This document shows positions 25,542 to 32,145 of a stretch of DNA of 40,002 nucleotides, piece after piece (position 1 is the first letter of the stretch; each line of letters starts with the position of its first letter). Origin of the DNA: Clostridium sp. GTDB taxonomy: Bacteria > Bacillota > Clostridia > Clostridiales > Clostridiaceae. Location: positions 1-40,002 of the forward strand of contig NZ_JAHAIF010000024.1 of the NCBI RefSeq assembly GCF_018372875.1, in the 5' to 3' direction. The notes beneath the pieces are model-generated. The model saw only the letters and a list, made by a program, of their open reading frames with translations, made no database searches and was not told where the DNA came from. A program made the position numbers and the translations under genes.

Positions 25542-25747
25542 TTATGAGGATGTATAATATTTTGTTAGAATTTCATAGATTGATTTAAGATTTGATATTC
25601 TCTTTTCATAATTACAATTGAAAGAACCTTGTCTATCCATTTTTACTGGATATCCACAATGCTTACGTATTCACAATATCCATAATACTTTTCTATTTCA
25701 TAGTTACTCATTAGAGTTGAAGTTGTAACAATTAAAATATTTCTCAT
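25542..25747 (-). pseudogene. Frameshifted small gene
   Basis: On the minus strand an ATG at 25747 opens a 34-residue frame (begins MRNILIVTTSTLMSNYEIEK) that stops at 25643-25645. Shifting frame near 25650, the protein continues as GYPVKMDRQGSFNCNYEKRI and on to a stop at 25542-25544, giving a product of about 68 residues. The start VTTSTL..YEIEKYYG recalls the YbjQ/DUF74 proteins (TTSTLEG..I.EYLG), but the second half does not clearly fit. I infer a broken gene rather than two peptides. No good ribosome-binding site is visible. The flanking 25748-25854 shows only AT-rich promoter-like sequence. Confidence 0.4.
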
Positions 25748-25854
25748 AAATTTTCCCAGCACTTTATAAATATATTTTAATTATACAATATATAGATAAA
25801 AGATTAAAATTTGTGGTAATATAATTAAGAAAAAAATAAAAGAGGTAGGAAAAC

Positions 25855-26355
25855 ATGATAAAAGGAATTGAAGAAAAAATACCTAATATTCATAAAAGTT
25901 GTTTTGTTGCAGAAAATGCAGCAGTTGTTGGAGATGTGGTAATTGGAGAAAATGCATCTATATGGTATGGGGTTTGTATAAGAAGTGATATGGATAAAAC
26001 TATAATTGGTAAAAATACTAATATACAAGAAAATAGTACATTACATAATGATTTTGGAATTCCAACTATAGTTGGTGATGAGGTTACTATAGGACATAAT
26101 TGTGTTATACATGGATGTAAAATTTCTAATAATGTTTTAATAGGTATGGGTTCTGTAATATTAAATGGAGCAGAAATTGGAGAAAATACTATTATAGGAG
26201 CTGGAAGCTTAGTAACTCAAAATAAGAAAATACCATCAGGTGTACTTTGTATGGGAAGTCCAGCAAAAGTAGTAAGAGAGTTAAGTGAAGAGGAAATAAA
26301 ATCTATAAAAGAATCTTCCGTTCATTATATTGAAATGGCAAATATACATAAATAA
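25855..26355 (+). CDS. Gamma-type carbonic anhydrase family protein
   Basis: A 166-residue left-handed beta-helix protein built from hexapeptide repeats such as VVGDVVIGENASI and IIGAGSLVTQNKKI. It belongs to the gamma carbonic anhydrase-like group (YrdA/PaaY type), which form trimers holding zinc or iron between subunits. The three metal-binding histidines are visible as His64 in STLHND, His81 in TIGHN and His86 in VIHGC, so activity (CO2 hydration) is plausible, although many members have only weak or unproven activity. An AGAGGTAGG site precedes the start. The next gene follows after 12 bases, so they form an operon. Confidence 0.9.
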   Translation: MIKGIEEKIPNIHKSCFVAENAAVVGDVVIGENASIWYGVCIRSDMDKTIIGKNTNIQENSTLHNDFGIPTIVGDEVTIGHNCVIHGCKISNNVLIGMGSVILNGAEIGENTIIGAGSLVTQNKKIPSGVLCMGSPAKVVRELSEEEIKSIKESSVHYIEMANIHK

Positions 26356-26367
26356 GGAGTAATTAAT

Positions 26368-26781
26368 ATGTACGTAGCATTTGGAAATAGAGTTGTAGAC
26401 AGTTTAGATTTTAAGAAATTAATTGAAGAAAATAGCAATTTTAAAATTTTAAAGGATATGTCTAAAGGAAGTAAGAGAGAAGATGTAGTAGCTTTAAATT
26501 TAAGTTTATCTGTTGATATTTTAAAGGAAATATTATCAGATGATTATGATATTAATGAACTAACAGAAGATGAACTATTTGAAGAATTATTAGGATTATT
26601 TACTGAACTTGGAACAGATTTGGAGGAGTTCATGCCAGATGATTCTGTTATTAATGTTGAAAGCTACAAATGGGATGAAAGCGATAATGATGTAAGGGGA
26701 ATAATTGTTATAGTTCATGAAGAGTTTAGTGAAGGAAAACTTAAAGATATAACTAGAAGACTATTAACTCAAGTAGAATAG
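26368..26781 (+). CDS. Acidic protein of unknown function
   Basis: A 137-residue soluble, strongly acidic protein with an alternating helix/strand pattern. The middle (SDDYDINELTEDELFEELLG near 55-75) is a very acidic helix pair, and the C-terminal part (VRGIIVIVHEEFSEGKLKDI) looks like a beta strand then a helix. I do not recognise a family, and there is no catalytic or metal-binding signature. It starts 12 bases after the carbonic anhydrase-like gene with AAGGAG just upstream, so it is cotranscribed with it and possibly with the DUF488 gene 32 bases downstream. Confidence 0.75.
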   Translation: MYVAFGNRVVDSLDFKKLIEENSNFKILKDMSKGSKREDVVALNLSLSVDILKEILSDDYDINELTEDELFEELLGLFTELGTDLEEFMPDDSVINVESYKWDESDNDVRGIIVIVHEEFSEGKLKDITRRLLTQVE

Positions 26782-26813
26782 ATTGTAATCATATAAAGAA
26801 GGGAGTCTTTAGT

Positions 26814-27443
26814 ATGGAGATATTTACAATAGGTCATTCAAATTATGATGTAGACAGATTAATAGATATGCTAAGACGTTATAATATTAATTGTGTTGTA
26901 GATATTAGAGGTACTCCTTATTCTAAGTATAATATCCAATATAATAAAGAAACTATACAAAAAACTCTTGAAAGAGAAGGTTTTATATATATTTATATGG
27001 CAAAAGAGTTAGCTGCTAAGCGTATAAATAAAGTTTCTTACAATGATGAAGGGTATTCAGATTTTGAGAAAGTAGTTCAGGAAGAAGACTTTATAAATGG
27101 ATTGGAAAGATTAAGAAATGGTTGTAAAAAAGGATATAGAATTGCATTGCTTGGAGCGATGCAAGATCCAATAAGGTGCCATAGAGCAATATTGGTTGGA
27201 AGATCCCTAAGAGATGCAGGATTTAAGGTTAAACATATTTTGCATGATTATTCTATAGGAAGTCAAGAAGATATTGAAAAATCTTTATTAGAAAAGTATT
27301 ATAAATCTGGATATCAATTAACCTTAGACTCTTTAAATAGCAGTATTTCAGAAGAAGATATGATAAGAGAAGGATATAGACATGCTAATAAAGAAATTGG
27401 ATATAGAATAGAGCATATAGGTGAAGATAGAAAAAAAAATTAG
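26814..27443 (+). CDS. DUF488 domain protein
   Basis: A 209-residue protein with the DUF488 hallmarks: the start IFTIGHSNYDVDRLIDML, the strand VVDIRGTPYSKYN near 28-40, and CHRAILVGRSL near 122-132, where the cysteine and histidine are conserved. The family is widespread and its biochemical function is unknown; a nucleic-acid-linked role is often guessed. AAGGGAG precedes the ATG. The stop is embedded in a terminator hairpin (27442-27462). The 3' end faces the minus-strand manganese riboswitch, whose read-through transcript would be antisense to this gene. Confidence 0.88.
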   Translation: MEIFTIGHSNYDVDRLIDMLRRYNINCVVDIRGTPYSKYNIQYNKETIQKTLEREGFIYIYMAKELAAKRINKVSYNDEGYSDFEKVVQEEDFINGLERLRNGCKKGYRIALLGAMQDPIRCHRAILVGRSLRDAGFKVKHILHDYSIGSQEDIEKSLLEKYYKSGYQLTLDSLNSSISEEDMIREGYRHANKEIGYRIEHIGEDRKKN

Positions 27444-27467
27444 TGGTAGGGAGTCTACCACTTTTTA
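27442..27467 (+). terminator. Terminator after the DUF488 gene
   Basis: AGTGGTAG (27442-27449) pairs with CTACCACT (27455-27462), loop of five, followed by TTTTATTATT. The stem includes the last bases of the stop codon. Confidence 0.8.
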
Positions 27468-27558
27468 TTATTATTTAGGGATAAATTTTTAAAATACCTA
27501 TATCTAAAATAACTTGGGATAAATACAGGTAGTAAGTATAATAAACAATTAAAGAATT

Positions 27559-27603
27559 AAAAAAGACTTTTAACACAACCTAAATAGATTGTGCTAAAAG
27601 TCT
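27559..27603 (-). terminator. Expression-platform terminator of the orphan riboswitch
   Basis: Read on the minus strand, AGACTTTTAGCACAA (27603-27589) pairs with TTGTGTTAAAAGTCT (27578-27564) with one G-U pair, followed by a run of six Ts. On the plus strand that same position would be an A-C mismatch, which shows the minus strand is the functional one. The 5' arm shares AGACTTTT with the riboswitch P1 helix, so the two folds exclude each other. Confidence 0.8.
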
Positions 27604-27677
27604 CGTTACCCAATGGGTTATAAGGCCAGGCGCTAACGACCAGTATGTTGACCCTATAGTTATAACTACTCCCTTTT
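27596..27677 (-). ncRNA. yybP-ykoY type manganese riboswitch (orphan)
   Basis: On the minus strand this reads AAAAGGGAGTAG (27677-27666), then a TAGTTATAACTA hairpin, then TGGTCGTTAGCGCC and GGCC, an ACCC-ATT-GGGT hairpin (27618-27608), and AACGAGACTTTT (27607-27596). These match the conserved 5' GGGGAGUAG loop, the GUCGUYA segment and the 3' CRAGACYUUU strand of the manganese-sensing yybP-ykoY class. P1 pairs AAAAG with CTTTT. In this class metal binding usually favours P1 and prevents termination, turning on Mn export genes. No minus-strand gene lies downstream here, so it is an orphan. Confidence 0.78.
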
Positions 27678-27678
27678 A

Positions 27679-27707
27679 ACTATACTTTATACTATGCACT
27701 TAAGTAA
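27679..27707 (-). promoter_or_regulatory. Promoter of the orphan riboswitch
   Basis: On the minus strand TTACTT (27707-27702), 17 bases, TATAGT (27684-27679), placing the start at about 27674-27672, exactly at the first conserved bases of the aptamer. This supports independent minus-strand transcription. Confidence 0.6.
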
Positions 27708-27748
27708 AAATTGTGCTGTAAAAATAATTTTTTAAAAGAGGTTTTCTT

Positions 27749-28519
27749 ATGAGAATAATGACATTTAATTTAAGATGTGATTTTATTTTAGATATTAATA
27801 ACAGATGGACAAATCGAAAAGATATGGTAATAAATATTATAAAGAAATATAAGCCTGATATTATTGGAGTGCAAGAGTTAACAAATGTTATGCATAGAGA
27901 ATTAGTGGATGCGTTAGATGAATATTATGTGGTCGGAACTCCAAGAAGTAAAAAAATGTTTGTAGAAAGAAATGATATATTTATCTCTAGAGAATTTCAT
28001 GTAGAAGAATATAAAACTTTCTGGCTTTCTAATACTCCACAAAAAGTAAGTAGCTCTAGATGGTATTCTGTATTTCCTAGAATATGCACAGCTGCTGTGA
28101 TAAGAGATGATAATGGGAATAAGTATAGAATATGTAATTCTCATTTGGATTTTTTGTTTACAAAATCAAGAGTATATGAAGTGAGGAAGATACTAAGTTT
28201 TATTGAAAATGAAGAAGATAAAGAAAATTTACCAACTATTCTTATGGGAGATTTTAATGCATCACCAAATTCTAAAGTTATAGAAGAAATAAGAAAATAT
28301 AACTATAACAACAAAAAGTTTGTAGCAGTTCAGGACTATAAAAAAGAAATATATAATCATACTACAATGAGTAAGTTTAAAGGGAAAAGTAAAGGCATTC
28401 ATATTGACTATATTTTTGTAACAGATAATTTATCAATTAAAAACACTGAAATATTAACATATAATGAAAATGGAAAGTATCCTTCAGATCATTATCCTCT
28501 AATTTCAGAAGTAGAATGA
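27749..28519 (+). CDS. Endonuclease/exonuclease/phosphatase (EEP) family hydrolase
   Basis: A 256-residue metal-dependent phosphoesterase of the DNase I-like fold. The conserved set is present: Asn7 in MTFNLR, Glu43 in GVQEL, GDFNASPNS near 166-174, and the C-terminal SDHYPL with the catalytic Asp-His. There is no signal peptide, so it is probably intracellular. Family members cleave nucleic acids, inositol phosphates or sphingomyelin, and the substrate here cannot be told. GAGG lies about 9 bases before the ATG. Its 5' region overlaps the minus-strand riboswitch promoter region. Confidence 0.87.
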   Translation: MRIMTFNLRCDFILDINNRWTNRKDMVINIIKKYKPDIIGVQELTNVMHRELVDALDEYYVVGTPRSKKMFVERNDIFISREFHVEEYKTFWLSNTPQKVSSSRWYSVFPRICTAAVIRDDNGNKYRICNSHLDFLFTKSRVYEVRKILSFIENEEDKENLPTILMGDFNASPNSKVIEEIRKYNYNNKKFVAVQDYKKEIYNHTTMSKFKGKSKGIHIDYIFVTDNLSIKNTEILTYNENGKYPSDHYPLISEVE

Positions 28520-28528
28520 TACAAACTA

Positions 28529-28557
28529 TTGACAAACAACGATTATTAATTGATAAT
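28529..28557 (+). promoter_or_regulatory. Promoter of the ferredoxin/Bfd-like genes
   Basis: TTGACA (28529-28534), 17 bases, GATAAT (28552-28557), a near-consensus vegetative promoter. The spacer and -10 contain an imperfect palindrome ATTAT-n6-ATAAT that could be a Fur/PerR-type operator, a guess prompted by the iron-sulfur genes downstream. Confidence 0.65.
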
Positions 28558-28619
28558 ATAGTTGAGCATTCTACTCGGATTTGGAATGCTATAGATGTTA
28601 TTTTGGAGGTTTAAGTTTT

Positions 28620-28802
28620 ATGAAAGCATTTGTTGATGAAAATATTTGTATATCATGTGGTTTATGTGAAGGAACATGCTCAGAAGTTTTCTCATTAGAT
28701 ACTGGAATAGCAGTTGCAGGTGAAGTTGTAGATGGAACTGAAGATGCTGTAAGAGAAGCGTGTGAAAACTGCCCAGTAGCAGCAATATCTATAGAAGAAT
28801 AA
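28620..28802 (+). CDS. Small [4Fe-4S] ferredoxin
   Basis: A 60-residue electron carrier with one [4Fe-4S] cluster. The N-terminal motif is CISCGLC (C-x2-C-x2-C, about residues 10-16) followed by an extra Cys in EGTC, and the last ligand is in the CENCPVAA segment, as in single-cluster ferredoxins of anaerobes. The start at 28620 is supported by GGAGG (28605-28609) 10 bases upstream; a longer frame from 28581 lacks a site. It lies downstream of a strong promoter and 49 bases before the Bfd-like gene. It probably supplies low-potential electrons, partner unknown. Confidence 0.92.
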   Translation: MKAFVDENICISCGLCEGTCSEVFSLDTGIAVAGEVVDGTEDAVREACENCPVAAISIEE

Positions 28803-28851
28803 AAATAAAATTTTTTGTAGAAATTATATGTATAGAAAAGGAGTTGAGCAT

Positions 28852-29028
28852 ATGTCAAATATAGTATGTTTATGTAAAGGTGTTTCAGAAGAAACAATAG
28901 TTGAAGCAATAAAGAATGGTGCAAAAACTTTTGAAGAAGTAAGTGAAAAGACAGGAGCAGGTACTGGATTCTGTCATGCATCAAGATGTAAAGAAACTAT
29001 TTTAAAATTAATAGATGAAAATAAGTAG
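28852..29028 (+). CDS. Bfd-like [2Fe-2S] protein
   Basis: A 58-residue protein resembling bacterioferritin-associated ferredoxin domains. The N-terminal CLCKGVSEETI gives C-x-C, and GAGTGFCHASRC gives the second cysteine pair, but as C-x4-C rather than the usual C-x2-C, a notable variant. Bfd proteins bind [2Fe-2S] and pass electrons for iron release or enzyme repair. The start at 28852 has AAAAGGAG (28836-28843) 8 bases upstream. It follows the ferredoxin gene with no terminator between and is closed by a strong terminator, so the two form a small iron-sulfur operon. Confidence 0.85.
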   Translation: MSNIVCLCKGVSEETIVEAIKNGAKTFEEVSEKTGAGTGFCHASRCKETILKLIDENK

Positions 29029-29040
29029 TTTTTAGTAAAT

Positions 29041-29077
29041 AATCCTAGTTTGGTTTTCAAACTAGGATTATTTTTTT
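29041..29077 (+). terminator. Intrinsic terminator after the Bfd-like gene
   Basis: AATCCTAGTTTG (29041-29052) pairs perfectly with CAAACTAGGATT (29058-29069), followed by ATTTTTTT. Confidence 0.9.
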
Positions 29078-29116
29078 GTATAATAAAATTAAGTAATAAA
29101 AGAAAGGATATATCAT

Positions 29117-31072
29117 ATGAAGAAAACTATAGGAATATTAGCACATGTAGATGCGGGAAAAACTACTTTTTCAGAGCAACTACTTTATCATACAAACAGT
29201 ATAAGAACTAGAGGAAGAGTTGATTACAAAAATTCATATCTAGATAATCATAATATAGAGAGAGCACGTGGTATAACTGTATTTTCTCATGATGCTGTAT
29301 TTAACATTGGTGAATCTACATATTATTTGTTAGATACCCCAGGTCATGTTGATTTTTCTACAGAAATGGAAAGAACTATATCAATGTTGGATTATGCCAT
29401 ATTAATAATTAGTGCAGTAGAAGGAATTCAAGGACATACAGAAACTGTATGGAATATATTAAAGAAAAATAAGGTTCCTACATTTATATTTATAAATAAG
29501 ATAGATAGAGTAGGGGCAGAGGTAGAGAGGGTTATAAAAGAAATAAAAACTAACTTTTCTAATAAAATTTGTTTCATAGAAAATAGTTTAGAAGAGGAGC
29601 TAAGTGAAGAGATAGTTGAAAAAATTTCAGAAAATGATGAAGAGTTAATTGAAAAATATTTTAATGGTGAATATAGTAAAGATGAATGGATTAAGGCTTT
29701 AAGAAATCAAATAAAAGAGTGTAGAATTTACCCAGTATTTTCAGGTTCAGCTTTACAAGATATAGGTATGAAGGAGTTTATCTATGCTTTAGATAATCTA
29801 ACATATACAAACTATAATAATGAAGGTGAATTTAAAGGTACTGTATATAAGGTGAAATATGATAAAGATAATAAAACAAGAATAACATTTATTAAATGTA
29901 CTAATGGGAAGCTTAAAGTAAGAGATGAAATTAAATATAAAGACCAAAAAGATAAGGTTAGTAATATTAGAATTTATAATGGTGAAAAATTTAAGAGTGT
30001 TGATTCTGTAGATGCTGGAGATATATTTGGAGTTGCAGGGGTTACAGAACTATATCCAGGTGAGACTATAGGATATAAGAAAGAAAATATAGAATATGAT
30101 TTTATTCCAATTATGGTATCAAAGGTAATATTTAATGATGATATAAATGCTAAAGAAGTATTTAGTTATTTCAAGATTTTAAATAGTGAAGACCCTTTAT
30201 TAAATGTAACATGGGTGGAAGAGTTTGAAGAAATAAATGTTCATATAATGGGAAGGATTCAAACTGAAATTTTAAAGGAAATAGTTAAGGAAAGATTTAA
30301 CTTAGATATTGAATTTGGTCCTTGTAATATTTTATATAAAGAAAGTATCACAGAAAAGGCTATTGGATCAGGCCATTTTGAACCATTAAGACATTATGCA
30401 GAAGTTCACCTATTAATGGAACCCAATATTAGGGACAAAGGAATAACATTTGAAAATAAGTGTCATAGTGATAATTTAAATATAGGACAGATGAATCTTA
30501 TAAAAACACATTTATTTGAAAGAGAGCACAGAGGAATACTTACAGGTTCTCCAATTACTGATATAAAATTCACCTTATTAACAGGGAAAGCTCATTTGAA
30601 GCACACTAGTGGAGGAGATTTTAGAGAAGCTACTTATAGAGCAATAAGACAAGGGCTAGAACAGGTGGAAAATATTCTTTTAGAGCCATACTATAGGTTT
30701 AGAATTAGTGCAGATATAGAATACATGGGGAGAATTATTTCCGATATACAAAGATTAAGTGGAAGCTTTAATGCCCCAGAACAAAATGAAAATAAGGTAA
30801 TTATACAGGGGAGAGGGCCAGTATCTACATTTATGGATTATAGTAATGAATTTAATGCATTTACAAAGGGAAAAGGTAGTATTAGTCTTATATATAATGG
30901 ATACGATAAGTGTCATAACTGGGAAGATGTAATAGAAAATAGAGGATATAATAAAGATGCAGATATAGAATACACATCTACCTCAATTTTTTGCTCAAAA
31001 GGGCAAGGATATTTAGTTAAATGGGACAAGGTTAAAGAAGAAGTTCATTGTGATTTAGAAGGTTTAATTTAA
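29117..31072 (+). CDS. TetM/TetO-like ribosomal protection GTPase
   Basis: A 651-residue translational GTPase of the elongation factor G-like ribosomal protection family. The GTPase motifs are GILAHVDAGKTT (6-17), RGIT near 55, DTPGHVDF near 74-81 and NKID near 128-131; domains II to V follow, with the C-terminal FTKGKGS segment near 590. Tet(M)/Tet(O) proteins free ribosomes from tetracycline. Chromosomal clostridial relatives of this length are common, and not all confer resistance, so resistance should not be assumed. AAAGGA lies before the start. There is no mobile element around it and codon use matches neighbours, suggesting an old resident gene. Confidence 0.87.
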   Translation: MKKTIGILAHVDAGKTTFSEQLLYHTNSIRTRGRVDYKNSYLDNHNIERARGITVFSHDAVFNIGESTYYLLDTPGHVDFSTEMERTISMLDYAILIISAVEGIQGHTETVWNILKKNKVPTFIFINKIDRVGAEVERVIKEIKTNFSNKICFIENSLEEELSEEIVEKISENDEELIEKYFNGEYSKDEWIKALRNQIKECRIYPVFSGSALQDIGMKEFIYALDNLTYTNYNNEGEFKGTVYKVKYDKDNKTRITFIKCTNGKLKVRDEIKYKDQKDKVSNIRIYNGEKFKSVDSVDAGDIFGVAGVTELYPGETIGYKKENIEYDFIPIMVSKVIFNDDINAKEVFSYFKILNSEDPLLNVTWVEEFEEINVHIMGRIQTEILKEIVKERFNLDIEFGPCNILYKESITEKAIGSGHFEPLRHYAEVHLLMEPNIRDKGITFENKCHSDNLNIGQMNLIKTHLFEREHRGILTGSPITDIKFTLLTGKAHLKHTSGGDFREATYRAIRQGLEQVENILLEPYYRFRISADIEYMGRIISDIQRLSGSFNAPEQNENKVIIQGRGPVSTFMDYSNEFNAFTKGKGSISLIYNGYDKCHNWEDVIENRGYNKDADIEYTSTSIFCSKGQGYLVKWDKVKEEVHCDLEGLI

Positions 31073-31087
31073 TAACTCACTTGTTAT

Positions 31088-31137
31088 AAAAGAGGATAGA
31101 CTAAGATGATTTCTTTCATCCTAGTCTATCCTCTTTT
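31088..31137. terminator. Bidirectional terminator between convergent genes
   Basis: AAAAGAGGATAGAC (31088-31101) pairs with GTCTATCCTCTTTT (31124-31137); an inner ATGA/TCAT extends the fold. A run on one side and T run on the other serve both strands. It overlaps the stop codon of the minus-strand gene. Confidence 0.85.
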
Positions 31138-31543
31138 AACTATCTAGCTTCTTTATAAGCTTAATAGCAAGAGTTGGATCATATTCAATAATTAAGCTAA
31201 GTAGCTTTTTATAATTATTTAATTCATTTGATTCCTTAGTCATTGCTATTTCTGGATCTTTGGAATACGTATCTTGAAAATAATTGATAATTGATTTGTT
31301 AATAGAAAGAAAATATTCATTATCATTTATATCGGTTAAAGGTTCACACTTATTAATTATTAGGTTAACTATATCTTTTAAACAAGGTATCTGTTTAATT
31401 TTGTACATAGCTAGAATACCTTCACAAACAATTTCACTTTTAGTTAGATTATTATCCCAGCTATTTATAATGTCTTGAACTATGGTATACCTTTTTGATT
31501 GAAGAGATATATTTAATGTCTTATAAACTTTAGTTTCACTCAT
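31136..31543 (-). CDS. Unknown protein, possible ribbon-helix-helix N-terminus
   Basis: A 135-residue protein with no family I recognise. The N-terminal 50 residues (TLNISLQSKRYTIVQDIINS, then NLTKSEIVCEGILAMYKI) have the strand-helix-turn-helix rhythm of ribbon-helix-helix DNA-binding domains, including the N-x-T-K-S-E turn before helix 2. The rest is helical and ends with KKLDS. A DNA-binding role is therefore only an inference. An AGGTGATTT site lies upstream of the ATG on the minus strand. It is convergent with the TetM-like gene and shares its terminator. Confidence 0.7.
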   Translation of the reverse strand: MSETKVYKTLNISLQSKRYTIVQDIINSWDNNLTKSEIVCEGILAMYKIKQIPCLKDIVNLIINKCEPLTDINDNEYFLSINKSIINYFQDTYSKDPEIAMTKESNELNNYKKLLSLIIEYDPTLAIKLIKKLDS

Positions 31544-31700
31544 TTTAAAATCACCTCATTAATATTATTTATAAAAATATATGTAAAGTAAGTATATAAA
31601 ATGATAAAAAATCTATATTAAATCTTAAGTGTTGCAATTTTATTATCCAGTTGATAAACTTTAAGTGAAAGTTACATTAAATTATAAGGAGTACTTAAAG

Positions 31701-31937
31701 ATGAGAGTTAGTTATAGAAATCCTAAAGAGTTAGCTACAGCAGTAAAAGATGCAATTGATACTTATTTAGAAGATCTAATGTCTTATGAAGAATTAGAAA
31801 AAAAGATTTTAAAAATGATAGAAGTAAATGAAGAGAGATTAGTTAAGAATGGAAACGTTGATAGAAAGGTATCATTAGTTCTTGGAGAAGAGAGAGTTGA
31901 CATTATTAACAAGATAATAAAGGATAATGAAAAATAA
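31701..31937 (+). CDS. Small conserved clostridial protein (TIGR04540-like)
   Basis: A 78-residue, highly charged helical protein starting MRVSYRNPKELATAVKDAID. The YRNPKEL start, the acidic middle helix and the late KVSLVLGEERVDII segment match my memory of the TIGR04540 family of small clostridial proteins of unknown function. I start at ATG 31701, with AAGGAG (31686-31691) 9 bases upstream; the frame is open back to a GTG at 31665 without a site. It stands alone, followed by two tandem terminators. No function can be proposed from the sequence. Confidence 0.7.
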   Translation: MRVSYRNPKELATAVKDAIDTYLEDLMSYEELEKKILKMIEVNEERLVKNGNVDRKVSLVLGEERVDIINKIIKDNEK

Positions 31938-31997
31938 AAACTCACTCTTGGGAGTTTTTATTTTAAGACTGTTGACAAAGTGTCAGCAGTCTTTATT
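31932..31997 (+). terminator. Two tandem terminator hairpins
   Basis: First stem AAATAAAAACTC (31932-31943) with GAGTTTTTATTT (31952-31963), overlapping the stop codon. Second stem AAGACTGTTGACA (31965-31977) with TGTCAGCAGTCTT (31981-31993) followed by TATTTAT. Confidence 0.8.
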
Positions 31998-32017
31998 TAT
32001 GTATAGAAAAGTATAAA
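31990..32017 (+). repeat. Dispersed 28-base motif after a terminator, copy 2
   Basis: TCTTTATTTATGTATAG plus AAAAGTATAAA matches 5694-5721 at 25 of 28 positions. Like copy 1 it starts in the final arm of a terminator hairpin. Confidence 0.5.
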
Positions 32018-32145
32018 ATCTCAAAGCTATAAATTTGGTGGGTAAATATGTAAAAATATATAATTTTATATAAAAAGAAGGAGTTTTAGGTAAAATATTG
32101 AATATTTTATGTTGGAGGATGTTATTACTTAATAAGGGGGATGTA

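Noticed and set aside
27596..27677. Reading the 27560-27680 structure as a plus-strand leader of the EEP hydrolase
   Set aside because: The terminator stem has an A-C mismatch on the plus strand but a G-U pair on the minus strand, and the conserved aptamer bases, promoter and T run all read on the minus strand.
28598..28984. A 128-residue minus-strand frame spanning the ferredoxin and Bfd-like genes
   Set aside because: Both plus-strand genes have cysteine motifs and good ribosome-binding sites; the antisense frame crosses two genes and is low-complexity.
29117..31072. TetM-like gene as part of a conjugative element
   Set aside because: No integrase, relaxase or oriT-like sequence flanks it, and the neighbours are ordinary chromosomal genes.
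32109..32132. A short 7-codon leader-like frame before the DegS-like gene
   Set aside because: No ribosome-binding site before it and no attenuator hairpin between it and the kinase start.
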